The notes beneath the pieces are model-generated. The model saw only the letters and a program-made list of their open reading frames with translations. It was not told the DNA's origin and searched no databases. Made by a program: the position numbers and the translations under genes. Of a DNA stretch of 64,000 bases, positions 54,000 to 64,000 are shown piece after piece (the first letter of the stretch is position 1; each line of letters starts with the position of its first letter). The DNA is from Spongilla lacustris (Eukaryota; Porifera; Demospongiae; Spongillida; Spongillidae), in NCBI GenBank assembly GCA_949361645.1, contig OX442416.1, positions 15,204,674-15,268,673 on the forward strand. The letters run 5' to 3'.

Positions 54000-54131
54000 T
54001 GATCTAAAACCTAGGTAGACTTTTCAGTGCTAGGATAAGTGTGCACATTAATTTGGTATCACCTGCATGGTTATAGCTACAGCTATGATATGTTGTCACA
54101 AATCATATTGCATATTTCTTTAGTGTGCACA

Positions 54132-54196
<65 letters not shown>

Positions 54197-54340
54197 TGTG
54201 CGTGTGTATGTGTGTGTGTGCGGGTATGACAGGGCTTGGGAAGGGAGGAAGTTGGGGTGTGTGGACCAGATAAAGGGAACAGGATGTGGTTCCCATTCCA
54301 CCCCCTCAATGGATGGGTGATGGTGTTAATGATTGCAGTG
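54000..54340. repeat. Low-copy repeat related to CUL1 intron 1, copy 2
   Basis: Matches 14120-14425 over GACTTTTCAGTGCTA, GACAGGGCTTGGGAAGGGAG and ATGTGGTTCCCATTCCACCC. It contains a (TG)n at 54135-54220 where CUL1 has a short TG stretch. Confidence 0.7.
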
Positions 54341-54452
54341 TTACAGCCCGAGGAGTGTTATGGCAACACACTAGGGTGTTCAGCTGACATCTATGGGTGT
54401 TAGCAGGCTATGCTGGGGTGTTAGCAGCATACCCCACCAACAGTGGGTGTTA

Positions 54453-55054
54453 TACCCCGTTTACTCGACACAATTTTTCCGTGCCAGCACGATACGGTAC
54501 GCCTCGGCACGGTACGGTTAGTTAAAAATTTGTCGTGTAAACCCTGTCAAAAAAAAACCGTGCCGTACCGTGCCGAGCCAGCACGGTTGCAATAACCGTG
54601 TTGCCCGGCTCGATTGTGGTAGATCGGGATATGATAGCAATTGAGCATGCGTAGAACTGGTTTCCATAGTATTAAAATGGCGGATTGGACGAAACAAACG
54701 GCTGATAAAGATTTGGGTCGAGGAATCGAGGAAAGCTGTAAAAAAAAAATTCAATTGGTATACAACAAGATCGGTACTGAGCCCATTTGAGGTGTATTGG
54801 ATGCCCATGCCATTGCCATAATATTGTGTATGTTACGAGAAAATAATCGCTCTCCTACTTTTGTGCATCTGATGCCTCCTTTTCTCGATTGCACGGAACG
54901 TTGTAAACAAGTCATCCATTTTGATTTCTGGCAATGATTGTTGTTAAATACGGAATTGCTTTTTAAAAACCATTCTACACCACATAGCCACAAACGCGTA
55001 TAAACGATACTAGATAAGCGTGCCGTACCGTGCCATCGTCGTGTAAACGCGGTA
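54453..55054. mobile_element. 602-bp PIF/Harbinger-like MITE
   Basis: Ends TACCCCGTTTACTCGAC and TACCGCGTTTACACGAC (inverse), flanked by TTA at 54450-54452 and 55055-55057. A 3-bp TTA duplication is typical of PIF/Harbinger. The left subterminal region carries GGCACGGTACGG palindromic repeats, echoed at the right end. Confidence 0.75.
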
Positions 55055-55057
55055 TTA

Positions 55058-55930
55058 CACTCCCGGCTCGGAACAGTGGAAAGTCCAGGCCCGTAGCCAG
55101 GGGGGTGCAAACGGGTGCAATTGCACCCCCCCACTGGATGCAAGGTCCACTTGGCAGGCTATGAATATTATTCACTTGATTGTTCATTGCAGTACAATCT
55201 ACACATATTTGAATGACAACTGCCAGGTACCTCTGGTGTCTGAATTGTATATTATGCACGTGTGCATGTAAGAGCACTGGTACAATCTAAATGTAGGATC
55301 GGAAAGATGTCTACAAGGCATTGTGGATTTCTGTGGAAATCGATTTATGTAATCTACGTATTTTCCGTGCAGCGGGTACAGCATTCGTTAACCCCGCGGG
55401 TTAGAAATCCACATTTCTCGAGGTGCGAGTGTTGAAAACGCGTCAAATTCGGAACATACATAGTGAAGTCCTGTAGCTATTGATTTGTTCAGATCGTTGA
55501 TTTGTCTATTATCCGTTACGGTAATATAGCAGTGCAAAGTTAGTGCACATTTCCCGCCAGATTCGCGCCACCAATGTATCCTAACGCGCTTCCCGTTCTT
55601 CCGAGCACATGAAATGCAATTTATATCTGGCTCCGCCTAATGGCTATTCTCCGCCCCAAAGACATAGTACCACTTTTGTTTGCTGGAAATTAAGAAACAA
55701 TCTCGTTACGGCTGGCTTTAACTTTACAACTAGCGATTAACGAAGTAAAGCTAACAAGTAATTGAGGCGATCATGCAATGCACGTGGACTCTCGTGCCAA
55801 CTCGGTACGTACGCCTTCGATTAACTCATAGCCACGTCACATTATAATACATCGCAGACGTCAGGAGAGTGGGGATTGATTCATTTAGGAAAAGGCTTTC
55901 CGGGGACAAGTACGATTGCCAAGCCTTTTT
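55058..55930. other. Intergenic, no gene seen
   Basis: A short G/C-run palindrome (GGGGGGTGCAAACGGGTGCA at 55099-55118, then TTGCACCCCCC) suggests another foldback scrap. No exon recognised. Confidence 0.4.
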
Positions 55931-55949
55931 GTATATGTAAGTCTTGTTG

Positions 55950-56490
55950 CCTTGTTTGCACAACGTTTGCAACACAAACTGGTGCTATGGTGCAGTGCCA
56001 GTTATAAGAAGTGTTGTTACTGTGCTTGTAAAGTAGTGCTATGGTGTTGTGCTTGTGAAGTAGTGCCATTGTGCAGTACCCGTTATGGTGCTGAAGTAGT
56101 GCCATGGGTGAAGTAGTGCAATGGTGCTGATTGTGTAGTGCTATGGTGCTGCATTTATGAAGCAGAGTGCCTCTGTGTGACGTAGTGTTGTGGTGCAGTG
56201 CTAGTGAAGTAGTGCCATGTTCTGTGCTTGTGAAGTAGTGCTATGGTGCTGATTGCATATTGATATGGTGCTGCTATGGTACAGTGCCTGTGACGTAGTG
56301 CTATGGTGCAGTGCTTGTGACGTAGTGCTATGGTGCAGTGCTTGTGACGTAGTGCTATGTTGCAGTGCTTGTGACGTAGTGCTATGGTGCAGTGCTTGTG
56401 ATGTAGTGCTATGGTGCAGTGCTTGTGACGTAGTGCTATGGTGCAGCGCTTGTGATGTAGTGCTATGGTGCAGTGCTTGTGACGTAGTGC
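55950..56490. repeat. GTGCTATGGTGCAGTG minisatellite
   Basis: About 25 imperfect units of GTAGTGCTATGGTGCAGTGC followed by TTGTGAC, the inverse complement of the 9.2-9.8 kb array. It runs directly into a short 27-bp minisatellite stretch at 56493. Confidence 0.88.
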
Positions 56491-56492
56491 TA

Positions 56493-56585
56493 TGCCATAC
56501 CTCCCCTCCACCTGGTCCCCTCCATACTCCCCTCCACCTGGTCCCCTCCATACCTCCCTTCCACCTGGTTCCCTCCATACCTCCT
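56493..56585. repeat. 27-bp minisatellite, array 2
   Basis: Three to four units of CCTCCCCTCCACCTGGTCCC joined abruptly to the previous array. Confidence 0.88.
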
Positions 56586-56589
56586 CCCT

Positions 56590-56988
56590 TTGTTACCTAG
56601 GGCATTCTATCACTATCTAGAACCTAGACAGGTCTTTCATTGCTATGCACATAAATTTGGTATCACCTGGTAATAACTATACAGCTATGAATTAATTACG
56701 TGCTTCTAATCTTTAGAGAAGTAAACAGTGACAGGGCTTGGGAAAGGACAAAGGGCACAGGAAAAGGGCACAGGACATGGTTCGATGCCCTCAATTGATG
56801 GGGTGATGATAACAGTGGTAGGGCTGTATGCTGGTCTATACATGACCCAGGGTTACCCTCTGTTGTTTGAGAACAAACTGAGGAAAGAAGGGTACGCCCT
56901 CTTCTGTGGTGTACTCTGTACAGTCTGGTTAAACAAGAAAAGAGGTGGAGTGAGGGGAAGTGGGATAGTGAAGTGATCGAGGAGAAGT
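56590..56988. repeat. Low-copy repeat related to CUL1 exon 2 region, copy 3
   Basis: Closely matches copy 1 (53360-53700) and shares the same blocks with CUL1 14120-14700, ending AAGAAAAGAGGTGGAGTGAG before the minisatellite. It has a 70-bp segment (GACCCAGGGTTACCCTCTGT...) that copy 1 lacks. The 82-codon open frame here is not a recognisable protein. Confidence 0.65.
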
Positions 56989-56989
56989 T

Positions 56990-57690
56990 AGTTCCTCCAT
57001 ACCTCCCCTCCACCTGGTCCCCTCCATACCTCCCCTCCACCTGGTCCCCTCCATACCTCCCCTCCACCTGGTCCCCTCCATACTCCCCTCCACCTGGTCC
57101 CCTCCATACCTCCCCTCCACCTGGTCCCCTCCATACCTCCCCTCCACCTGGTTCCCTCCATACCTCTCCTCCACCTGGTCCACTCCGTACCTTCCCTCCA
57201 TACCTCCCCTCCACATGGACCCCTCCATACCTCCCCTCCACCTGGTCCCCTCCATACCTCCCCTCCATACCTCCCCTCCACCTGGTCCCCTCCATACCTC
57301 CCCTCCACCTGGTCCCCTCCATACCTCCCCTCCACCTGGTCCCCTCCATACCCTCCTCCAATTGGTCCCCTCCATACCTCCCCTCCACCTGGTCCCTTCC
57401 ATACCTCCCCTCCACCTGGTCCCCTCCATACCTCCCCTCCACCTGGTCCCCTCCATACCTCCCCTCCACCTGGTCCCCTCCATACTCCCCTCCACCTGGT
57501 CCCCTCCATACCTCCCCTCCACCTGGTCCCCTCCATACCTCCCCTCCACCTGGTCCCTCCATACCTCCCCTCCACCTGGTCCCCTCCACCTGGTCCCCTC
57601 CATACCTCCCCTCCACCTGGTCCCCTCCATACCTCCCCTCCACCTGGTCCCCTCCATACCTCCCCTCCACCTGGTCTCCTCCATACTATG
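56990..57690. repeat. 27-bp minisatellite, array 3
   Basis: About 26 units of CCTCCCCTCCACCTGGTCCC followed by CTCCATA. Long frames such as VEGRYGGDQ repeats are artefacts. Confidence 0.95.
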
Positions 57691-57729
57691 ACTGATCTAA
57701 AACCTAATGCACAATGCGCATCAGGTTCT

Positions 57730-58930
57730 GAATGTGGTTGGGGAAAGGAGATGAAGGAGAGGAGATGAAGGGAGAAGGGAAAGGAGAAGAGAGGGAAAGG
57801 CAGGAAAAGGAGAAGAGAAGGGGAGAGGAGGTAAAGGGAAGATGGAACGGGAGGATGGGAAGGTAGACTGGGGAGATGAAGGGAAGGAAGAAGAGAAGGG
57901 GGAGAGGAGGGGTAGTGGAGGAAGGATGGGAGGTGATTGGAGGATGGGAGGTGATCGGAGGATGGGAGGTGATCGGAGGATGGGAGGTGATCGGAGGATG
58001 GGAGGTGGAGGATGGGAAGTGAAGGGAGGAGGGGAAGGGAGAAGAGATGAGGGAGAGGATGGGAAGGGATAAGTGAAGAGGGAGAGGAAGGGAAGGGAGA
58101 AGAGAAATGGGAGAGGAGGGGAAGAGAGAATAGAAGGGGGAGAGGAGGTGTAAGGAGGATGGAATGGGAGGATGGGAAGGGAGAAGAGAAGGGGGAGAGG
58201 AGGGGAAAGTAGGAGGGGGAAGGGAGAAGAGAAATGGGTGAGGAGGGGAAGGGAGAAGGGAAGGGGAGGGGAAAGGAAGAGGGGAATGGAAAAGGGAAGG
58301 GGAGAGGAGGGAAGGGTGAAGGGAAGGGGGAGGAGAATAAGGGAGGAGGTAAAAGGAGGATGAGAGGTGAAGGGAGGAGGGGAGGTGAAGGGAGGAGGGG
58401 AGGTGAAGGGAGGAGGGGAGGTGAAGGGAGGAGGGGAGGTGAAGGAAGGAGAGGAGGTGAAGGGAGGAGGGGAGGTGAAGGGAGGAGGGGAGGTGAAGGG
58501 AGGAGGGGAGGTGAAGGGAGGATGGGGAGTGAAGGGAAAAGATGAAGGGAGACGAGAAGGGGGAGAGGAGTTGAAGGGAGGATGGAATGGGGGATGGGAA
58601 GGGAGAAGAGAAGGGGGAGAGGAGTTGAAGGGAGGATGGAATGGGGGATGGGAAGGGAGAAGAGAAGGGGGAGAGGAGTTGAAGGGAGGATGGAATGGGG
58701 GATGGGAAGGGAGAAGAGAAGGGGGAGAGAAGAGGGAGGATGAGAAGGGTGAAATAAGGGGGAGAGGAGGGGAAGGGAAGAGAGGAAGAGAGAGAGAAGG
58801 GAGAAGAGAAAGGGGAGAGGAGGGGAATGGAGAAGGGAAGGGGGAGGGGAATGGGGAAGGGAAGGGGGAGAGGAGAAGAAGGGAAGAGAGAAAGGAAGGG
58901 AGAAGAGAGGATGAGACAGGAGGGAAGAGG
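57730..58930. repeat. GA-rich satellite, copy B
   Basis: Longer version of 43090-43905, with extra local expansions: GGAGGATGGGAGGTGATC at 57935-58000 and GGAGGTGAAGGGAGGAGG at 58360-58510. Confidence 0.92.
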
Positions 58931-59913
58931 ACGAGCAAAGGAGTGGATAGCAAGCACAACATCACACCTGTATAGATAACTTGGCAACATATCTGTGGGA
59001 CATGGCACACACAAACATACACATACACCCACGTACCCTTCCAGAGTGGTCCACTCCTCATCCTGGTAGGATGGTGCTCCCTTTCCTCTTCTCCATCTCC
59101 ACCTAATAACATTGGCCAAGAACAGCTCACAACTGGCAGACACACATATTTGAATGAAAATACAATATACCTTCCCCTGAGCAGCAGTGCTAGTGGCCAT
59201 GTCAAGAACAAAGCATTGTAGCAACTACTATGGGGTTTGTTCCAAGGATGCTCTATGATGAGAGAGACATGAGTTATGGGGTTACCAGTGCAGCTTGAAT
59301 GAACATGCAGCACCTGATTTGCTCTGGTCAGTCTGGTGGGGACCACCACCATTATAAATGGTCCTACCCTTGCGCGCGAATAAACATAGACATATTGCAC
59401 CCAAACGGTAATCTCCTACCTCGCGTAGGATTTCTTTTCCTTTGGAAGAGCTTGTTTATATAGAGGCTAAAATCAGTTCTCGATTTTGATCGTAGTAGGC
59501 CTTCGTGCTATCCTTCTTACTTTCAAAATCGGCTTTGTAGCGCTTCCTGTCGCAAGCCTTCTTTGTTTCATGCGCTTCTTGAATACTGTCACGCTCCTTC
59601 CATTCATCTGATCTTGCGACTCGTCTACACATCTTTCGTCAAAAAATGGCTTCAATCTACTAAAAATAAATTTATGTATTGTACACGTGTTTCCGGTGCA
59701 GCTAATAGGGCCTGGGCAGCTTTGGAATAGCGCTTCAGTCATCAGAAGCTGTTAAAATCTGTTGTGGGCTATGTGTTAACATAACTAAGTTTGCTAAAGA
59801 TCGAAATTGTGTTCAGTATAACTCAAATTCGGAAAGTAATAGTACCAAACAAATTCGGCAGAAAGTTTCTAACTTGTCTCCTACAGTTACTTTTCAAAAC
59901 GGTTAACATTACA

Positions 59914-60723
59914 CTCAGGGATGTTAAGGCAGCCTACACAAGAAAACATACTTACATGATGTTGACAATATGTCGACAAGTATGTTCATGATTACATCAT
60001 TATGACATAATGCAAATCACTGTTTATTCAAGCATTGCGATCGTACGGAAGATATTTTTGTAAAGCATTCATACCTATTGTCGTGCTAGGGTATTCTAGC
60101 GCTTAGATTTCGTATATGACGCATAGAAGTTTTGGCTTGACAATATAAAAGTTGCAGCTGTCGAGCGGGAAAGTTCAGTTACGTCATATTTTATCGCCTT
60201 AAGAGGGTCGTTTGTGAAAAGCAAAACGGCGCTGTTGAAGACGAGGGCGGATAAGAGGACTTTTGTGCCTGGTATGTTACACGATGTTTCTATTGCTCAT
60301 ATATGCTTAGGATGTGATTGGAACGTACTTGGTTCGCTAAATATAGTCGTGTTTATGTAAATACGCCGCCATTTTGAAAAAATACTACGCAGGATTGCTA
60401 CGAAGGCTGAAGTACATCTTACACAACCTAAGCGTAACTTTGTCCAGCGTGTAGGGTTCTAACATATATAATATGGCATTTATTGCTTGATCCGTGCATT
60501 GCTTTGTCACCGCCACTATCGCTCGATGGCTAATTGTTACCAATACGTACGCTTTCAAGTAAACCTGAACAATCGAACAACACTATTAGGTGGACATATA
60601 TATATAGCATTCTTAAGCCAAGTTTGACGGCAATGCAACATGTTATATGGCTTTTACACTTTATGAAAGGTTAAATATGTACGGTCTGGGTACGAGACAC
60701 GCGTAGGCTGCCTTAACACCCCT
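59914..60723. mobile_element. 0.8-kb TIR element inserted in copy B
   Basis: Ends CAGGGATGTTAAGGCAGCCT and inverse CAGGGGTGTTAAGGCAGCCT. Copy A has the uninterrupted site ATTACACTTCATGATC, so the insertion is younger than the duplication. CACT is repeated at both sides, with a further duplication unclear. No transposase ORF. Confidence 0.8.
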
Positions 60724-61017
60724 GAGCACTTCATGATCAGTCGTGATGAAGATACAGTGCAATAAATCTCTTATCCGAGCGAATCTTATCTTATCAGATC
60801 CGGAAGAAGGAAAACAGTTTTTTCACACATTTTAAGCTTCTAGCGTGGGAACGAGTGAGCGTTATCTCTGTTGTCTGAGCTTTCTAAGCGTCGGCAGTTT
60901 TACTAAGTTGTAGGAACTCGACTACTGTATCCAAATACGCTCGCTAAAGTCCCACTGATTCTACGGCACATCGGCAATAGTGGAATCGGGTATTTTGCTA
61001 ATTGTATTCATCACACT

Positions 61018-61400
61018 TCAAATCCTACATGTATAGGACCTACTAACGTAGGTCGTTAGTAGGTCCTGATAAGCAGTGCTGTTTGTCAGCAAGGGACAGT
61101 AAATGTACTTGCCATTGTAGCTTCCACAGTACGGTCCAAATAATGAATCTGCCTGCTGCGTGCTGAAACACGAACTGTATAGAGTGTAGAATGACTGGCA
61201 ATACAGTGACACGCTTTGGTAGTATTTGATGTCGGGATTAATATACTGTGCACGCATCGAGGCTGTAACCAAAGCAACCAATTCAAGGCGTTGACGCACC
61301 CAGAATCAACGGAAGGTAGATAGAGGGGATTTAGAGAGCCAGATAAGCCGTTGAGATACGCGCATTGTGCGCTCGGAGCTGTGGGTGTGTAGTTGGGCGT
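61018..61400 (-). pseudogene. Cysteine-rich family, N-terminal fragment (duplicate)
   Basis: Reads PTAPSAQCAYLNGLSGSLNP, LPSVDSGCVNAL, INPDIKYYQSV, CQSFYTLYSSCFSTQQADSL and GPYCGSYNGKYIYCPLLTNS, in order with the intact protein but with a frameshift near 61285. Less decayed than its duplicate at 45243-45541: the QQADSLFG segment lost there is present here. It stops where a duplicated ACCTACTAACGTAGGTC palindrome begins. Confidence 0.7.
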
Positions 61401-61430
61401 AGCCCGACCTTCGCGTACATGTATTGGCGG

Positions 61431-62395
61431 AAGGTCGGGTACCAAACCCGCACAGTTTTTGTACAGGCGTATTATGCAACACATCAATAAATTGTGGCGT
61501 GTTATACAATCGGTATCTACATGTAAGTTCCATTTGCTTAAACGGCCAGAGGCAGCCCCAGCATCTATCGAGGGGAGGGGCAAACACACGAGGGGCGCCA
61601 AAAGGGGCGTGGCTTACGATACTTCTGATGCGCGCTTAACCGTTTGACTCTGGATTGTTGCATGCGAGCGAGCGCTAGAAGCTAAATTATGCTCCGCATG
61701 TTGTGGATTAGGGATTGGAGGTGGGGGGGAAGGGGGCGCCATAGCCTGGGGAAGGAGGGGGGGGGGGGGGGGGGGGGCTAAGGCCCCCTGGGCGCTCCAG
61801 CCGCCTATGAACGCTCATGATCAGCTAAAACAGTGTCCCCAGCATATGCATCACACCTAATGATGTTGACAGCAATTCGTCATTACAATGTATTCGTGAT
61901 TCGCGCTAGTGATTGGATCCATCGCTTTGTGGCGCGGGTTGTGGTTCAGCTATGAATATCTCATCTCATTATTTGGGACTTCTTTTCGTACGTCACGCGT
62001 TGACTCGTTTTCACAAGTACGAAGATCGAGGCACTTCGGATCGGGAGCCTGAAGGGGCGTGGTACAAAATAAAAAAGGGGCGTGTTCTAAGAGAAAGGGG
62101 GGGGGGGGGGGGCTATAGCCCCCTCAGCCCCCCCCCCTGGGGGCCGTTCATAAATTACGTCACACAAATTAAGGCTGTTTTGGACCCCCTCCCCCCCTCC
62201 GTCACGGAACCGTCACAATAATCCTCTCCCCCCCTCTTAATTACGTCACATTTGCTCCCCCCCCCCCCCCCCCCCCCCCTTCATGAATAATCATAAATCG
62301 CTTCGAGCGTGCATATTTGACCAGTTTCGCGCCGTAATGCAAGCAAAGTTCAAAGAAACAGTTTTCGCATGCGGGCAACTCCATTGAAATCGACC
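61431..62395. other. Spacer between direct and inverted duplication copies
   Basis: Contains a truncated TAGTTGGGCG-family end (61390-61445), a poly-G run (61758-61778), another at 62096-62112, and poly-C at 62258-62279. The segment 62130-62240 has GGGGGCCGTTCATAAATTAC and GTCAC repeats typical of a foldback element. No gene seen. Confidence 0.5.
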
Positions 62396-62399
62396 ACAC

Positions 62400-64000
62400 T
62401 ACTGTCAATAATATCGGGACCTACGTTAGTAGGTCCTATGTAGGATTTGAAGTGTCATGAATACGATTAGCAAAACACCAGATTCCATTATTGCCGATGC
62501 GCCGTAGAATCAATTGGAATTTAGTGAGCGTATTTGGATACGGCCGTCGAATATCTACAGTGTAGTAAAACTGCCGACGTTTAGAAAGCTCGGACAACAG
62601 AGATAACGCTCACTCGTTCCCACCCTCGAACCTTAAAAAAAGTTTCTCCTAATTCTTCTTCTTCTTCCGGATCTGATAAGATAAGATTCACTCGGATAAG
62701 AGGTTTATTGCGCTGTATCTTTGTCACGATTGAAGCGTAATGTTAGCCGTTATGCGGAAGCACTAGAACCACCAAGTTACAAACTTACTGCCGAGTCGGA
62801 TTTGTTTTATTATTTTCGTAAGCGGAGTTATGCTTGACACAAATTCGATCTTTAGCAACTTAGTTTTGTTAGCAATAGCCCACGACAGATTTTATCGGCC
62901 CTTGGAAACCATAAAGTGGAGATCCAGAATAAACTTGTGGTTGAACACGCGAGTGTATGCTGCTGCAGTCACGTCGATCGCCAAGAGAAAAGAATAGTGC
63001 AAGAGTATTGCCAGTTAAATTATGACACTGACAGTTGTACGTGTGGTTGTGCTGACGAGTCGCGCGATGAAGCTCCGAAAGACGTAACGTTCACGTGAAA
63101 AAAAAGAACAATTGAACGCTACAAAGCGGGTTAAGCCGATCGCAAAAGTAAGAAGGATCGATAGGCTAGCATGAAGGCAGTAAGAAGGATAGCGTGAAGG
63201 TGGGAAACTGGCCGTCGCTATTAAGGCCAAAGAATTTGGCATTGGTTGGCCATGGGTGACGTATACAGGTGAGCTACCTAACATACAACGAGAGTAACAC
63301 TATATTTGCGCCCCCCACCCTCATGTAAGCAAGCTGTCAAAGATGACCTGTTGGTAGGACCATTTATAAGTGAGTTTTGTTCAATGCTGACAATGGTAAC
63401 GGGAATGTCCTCCACAATTGCGTGATCCCACTAGAGCAAATCTTGTGCTGCTCATTCAAGCTGCAAAGGTGATGGAAAACAGAACACCATCCCACCATGC
63501 ACCAGGATGGGGGTGAACCACTCTGAATAGGTGGGTGTATGTGACTGTGTGTGTTGAAAAGTGTGTGCCATGTCTCATGGATTTGTTTCCAAGTGTTGTG
63601 CTAGCTATCCCCCTCCCCTTCCCTCCTGTCTCATCTTCTCTTCTCTCCTACCCTTCCTCTCCATTCTCTTCTCCCCTCCCCTCATCTCCCCCTTCCCTCT
63701 TCTCTCCTCTCCCCCTTCTCTTCTCACCCCCTTCCCTTCTCACCCCCTTCCCTCCTCTCTCCTCTCCCCCTTCCCTCCTCTCTCCTCTCCCCTTCCCTCC
63801 TCTCTCCTCTCTCCCTTCCCTCCTCTCTCCTCTCCCCCTTCCCTCCTCTCTCCTCTCCCCCTTCCCTCCTCTCTCCTCTCCCCCTTCCCTCCTCTCTCCT
63901 CTCCCCCTTCCCTCCTCTCTCCTCACCCCCTTCTACTCTCTTCTCTCCTCTCCCCCTTCCCTCCTCTCTCCACCCCCCTTCTCTCCTCTCCCCCTTCCCT
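62400..64000. repeat. Segmental duplication, inverted copy C
   Basis: Inverse complement of copy A/B in more diverged form: AGAGATAACGCTCACTCGTT, CGGATCTGATAAGATAAGAT, the Lys-rich ORF region, then the CATGTCTCATGG/GCTAGCTATCC block, then CT-rich satellite from 63605 to the window end. It forms a large inverted repeat with copy B around a ~1.3-kb spacer. Confidence 0.75.

Larger units (their letters stand above)
58931..61430. repeat. Segmental duplication, copy B
   Basis: Matches 43906-45590 closely, apart from the insertion at 59914-60723 and loss of the hairpin arms at about 60838. Contains the Lys-rich ORF scrap (59473-59742, minus) and the cysteine-rich fragment at 61018-61400. Confidence 0.85.

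Noticed and set aside
56696..57695. Pro- or Gly-rich ORFs resembling a repeat protein
   Set aside because: 27-bp minisatellite read in multiple frames and strands; the same unit occurs in non-coding contexts at 107-131 and 53.7 kb.
57704..59400. 500-residue Ser/Pro/Phe-rich minus-strand ORFs (also 43082-44017)
   Set aside because: They run through a purine-rich satellite. Frames are open because the CT strand lacks stop codons, and the duplicate copy is not length-conserved.

Overview
The window is eukaryotic and animal. It has GT-AG introns, a complete 24-coding-exon cullin-1 gene, a metazoan TRIM (RING/B-box) sequence, a 7-transmembrane receptor, and remnants of hAT, Tc1/mariner-like, PIF/Harbinger-like, Gypsy-like and non-LTR-type elements. 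The dense TACATGTA/(ACATGT)n motifs, retroelement tails of a type common in sponges and cnidarians, and the abundant microsatellites suggest an early-branching invertebrate. A demosponge is my best guess (inference, about 0.6). Nothing prokaryotic is present.

Layout. 1-4.6 kb: intergenic DNA with decayed reverse-transcriptase tails. 4.66-5.6 kb (-): intact single-exon 7TM receptor. About 6.1-11.7 kb (-): a TRIM pseudogene. It keeps a perfect RING, but is broken by a 2.4-kb transposon with a 4-bp target duplication, frameshifts, an apparent micro-inversion, a 0.6-kb (CCCT)n tract and a 96-bp MITE. 13.86-39.66 kb (+): the whole CUL1 gene, whose exons join in phase to a 773-residue protein; its introns hold minisatellites, MITEs, a 2.2-kb long-TIR transposon, a Gypsy-like remnant and Tc1-like debris. 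40-64 kb: a repeat-rich region holding a minus-strand array of one secreted, cysteine-rich, probably GPI-anchored protein family. One member is intact (52182-52832) and at least five are broken. Interleaved are a segmental duplication (about 43.1-45.6 kb = 57.7-61.5 kb, with a third, inverted copy from 62.4 kb to the window end), nested TIR elements and 27-bp minisatellites.

Functionally, only CUL1 (SCF ubiquitin-ligase scaffold), the 7TM receptor and one cysteine-rich protein look like working genes. They show no operon-like or pathway link. CUL1 and TRIM proteins both belong to ubiquitin ligation, but the TRIM copy is dead and their adjacency is probably chance. All coordinates were derived by eye from the sequence. 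Family names rest on motif recognition, not database searches.
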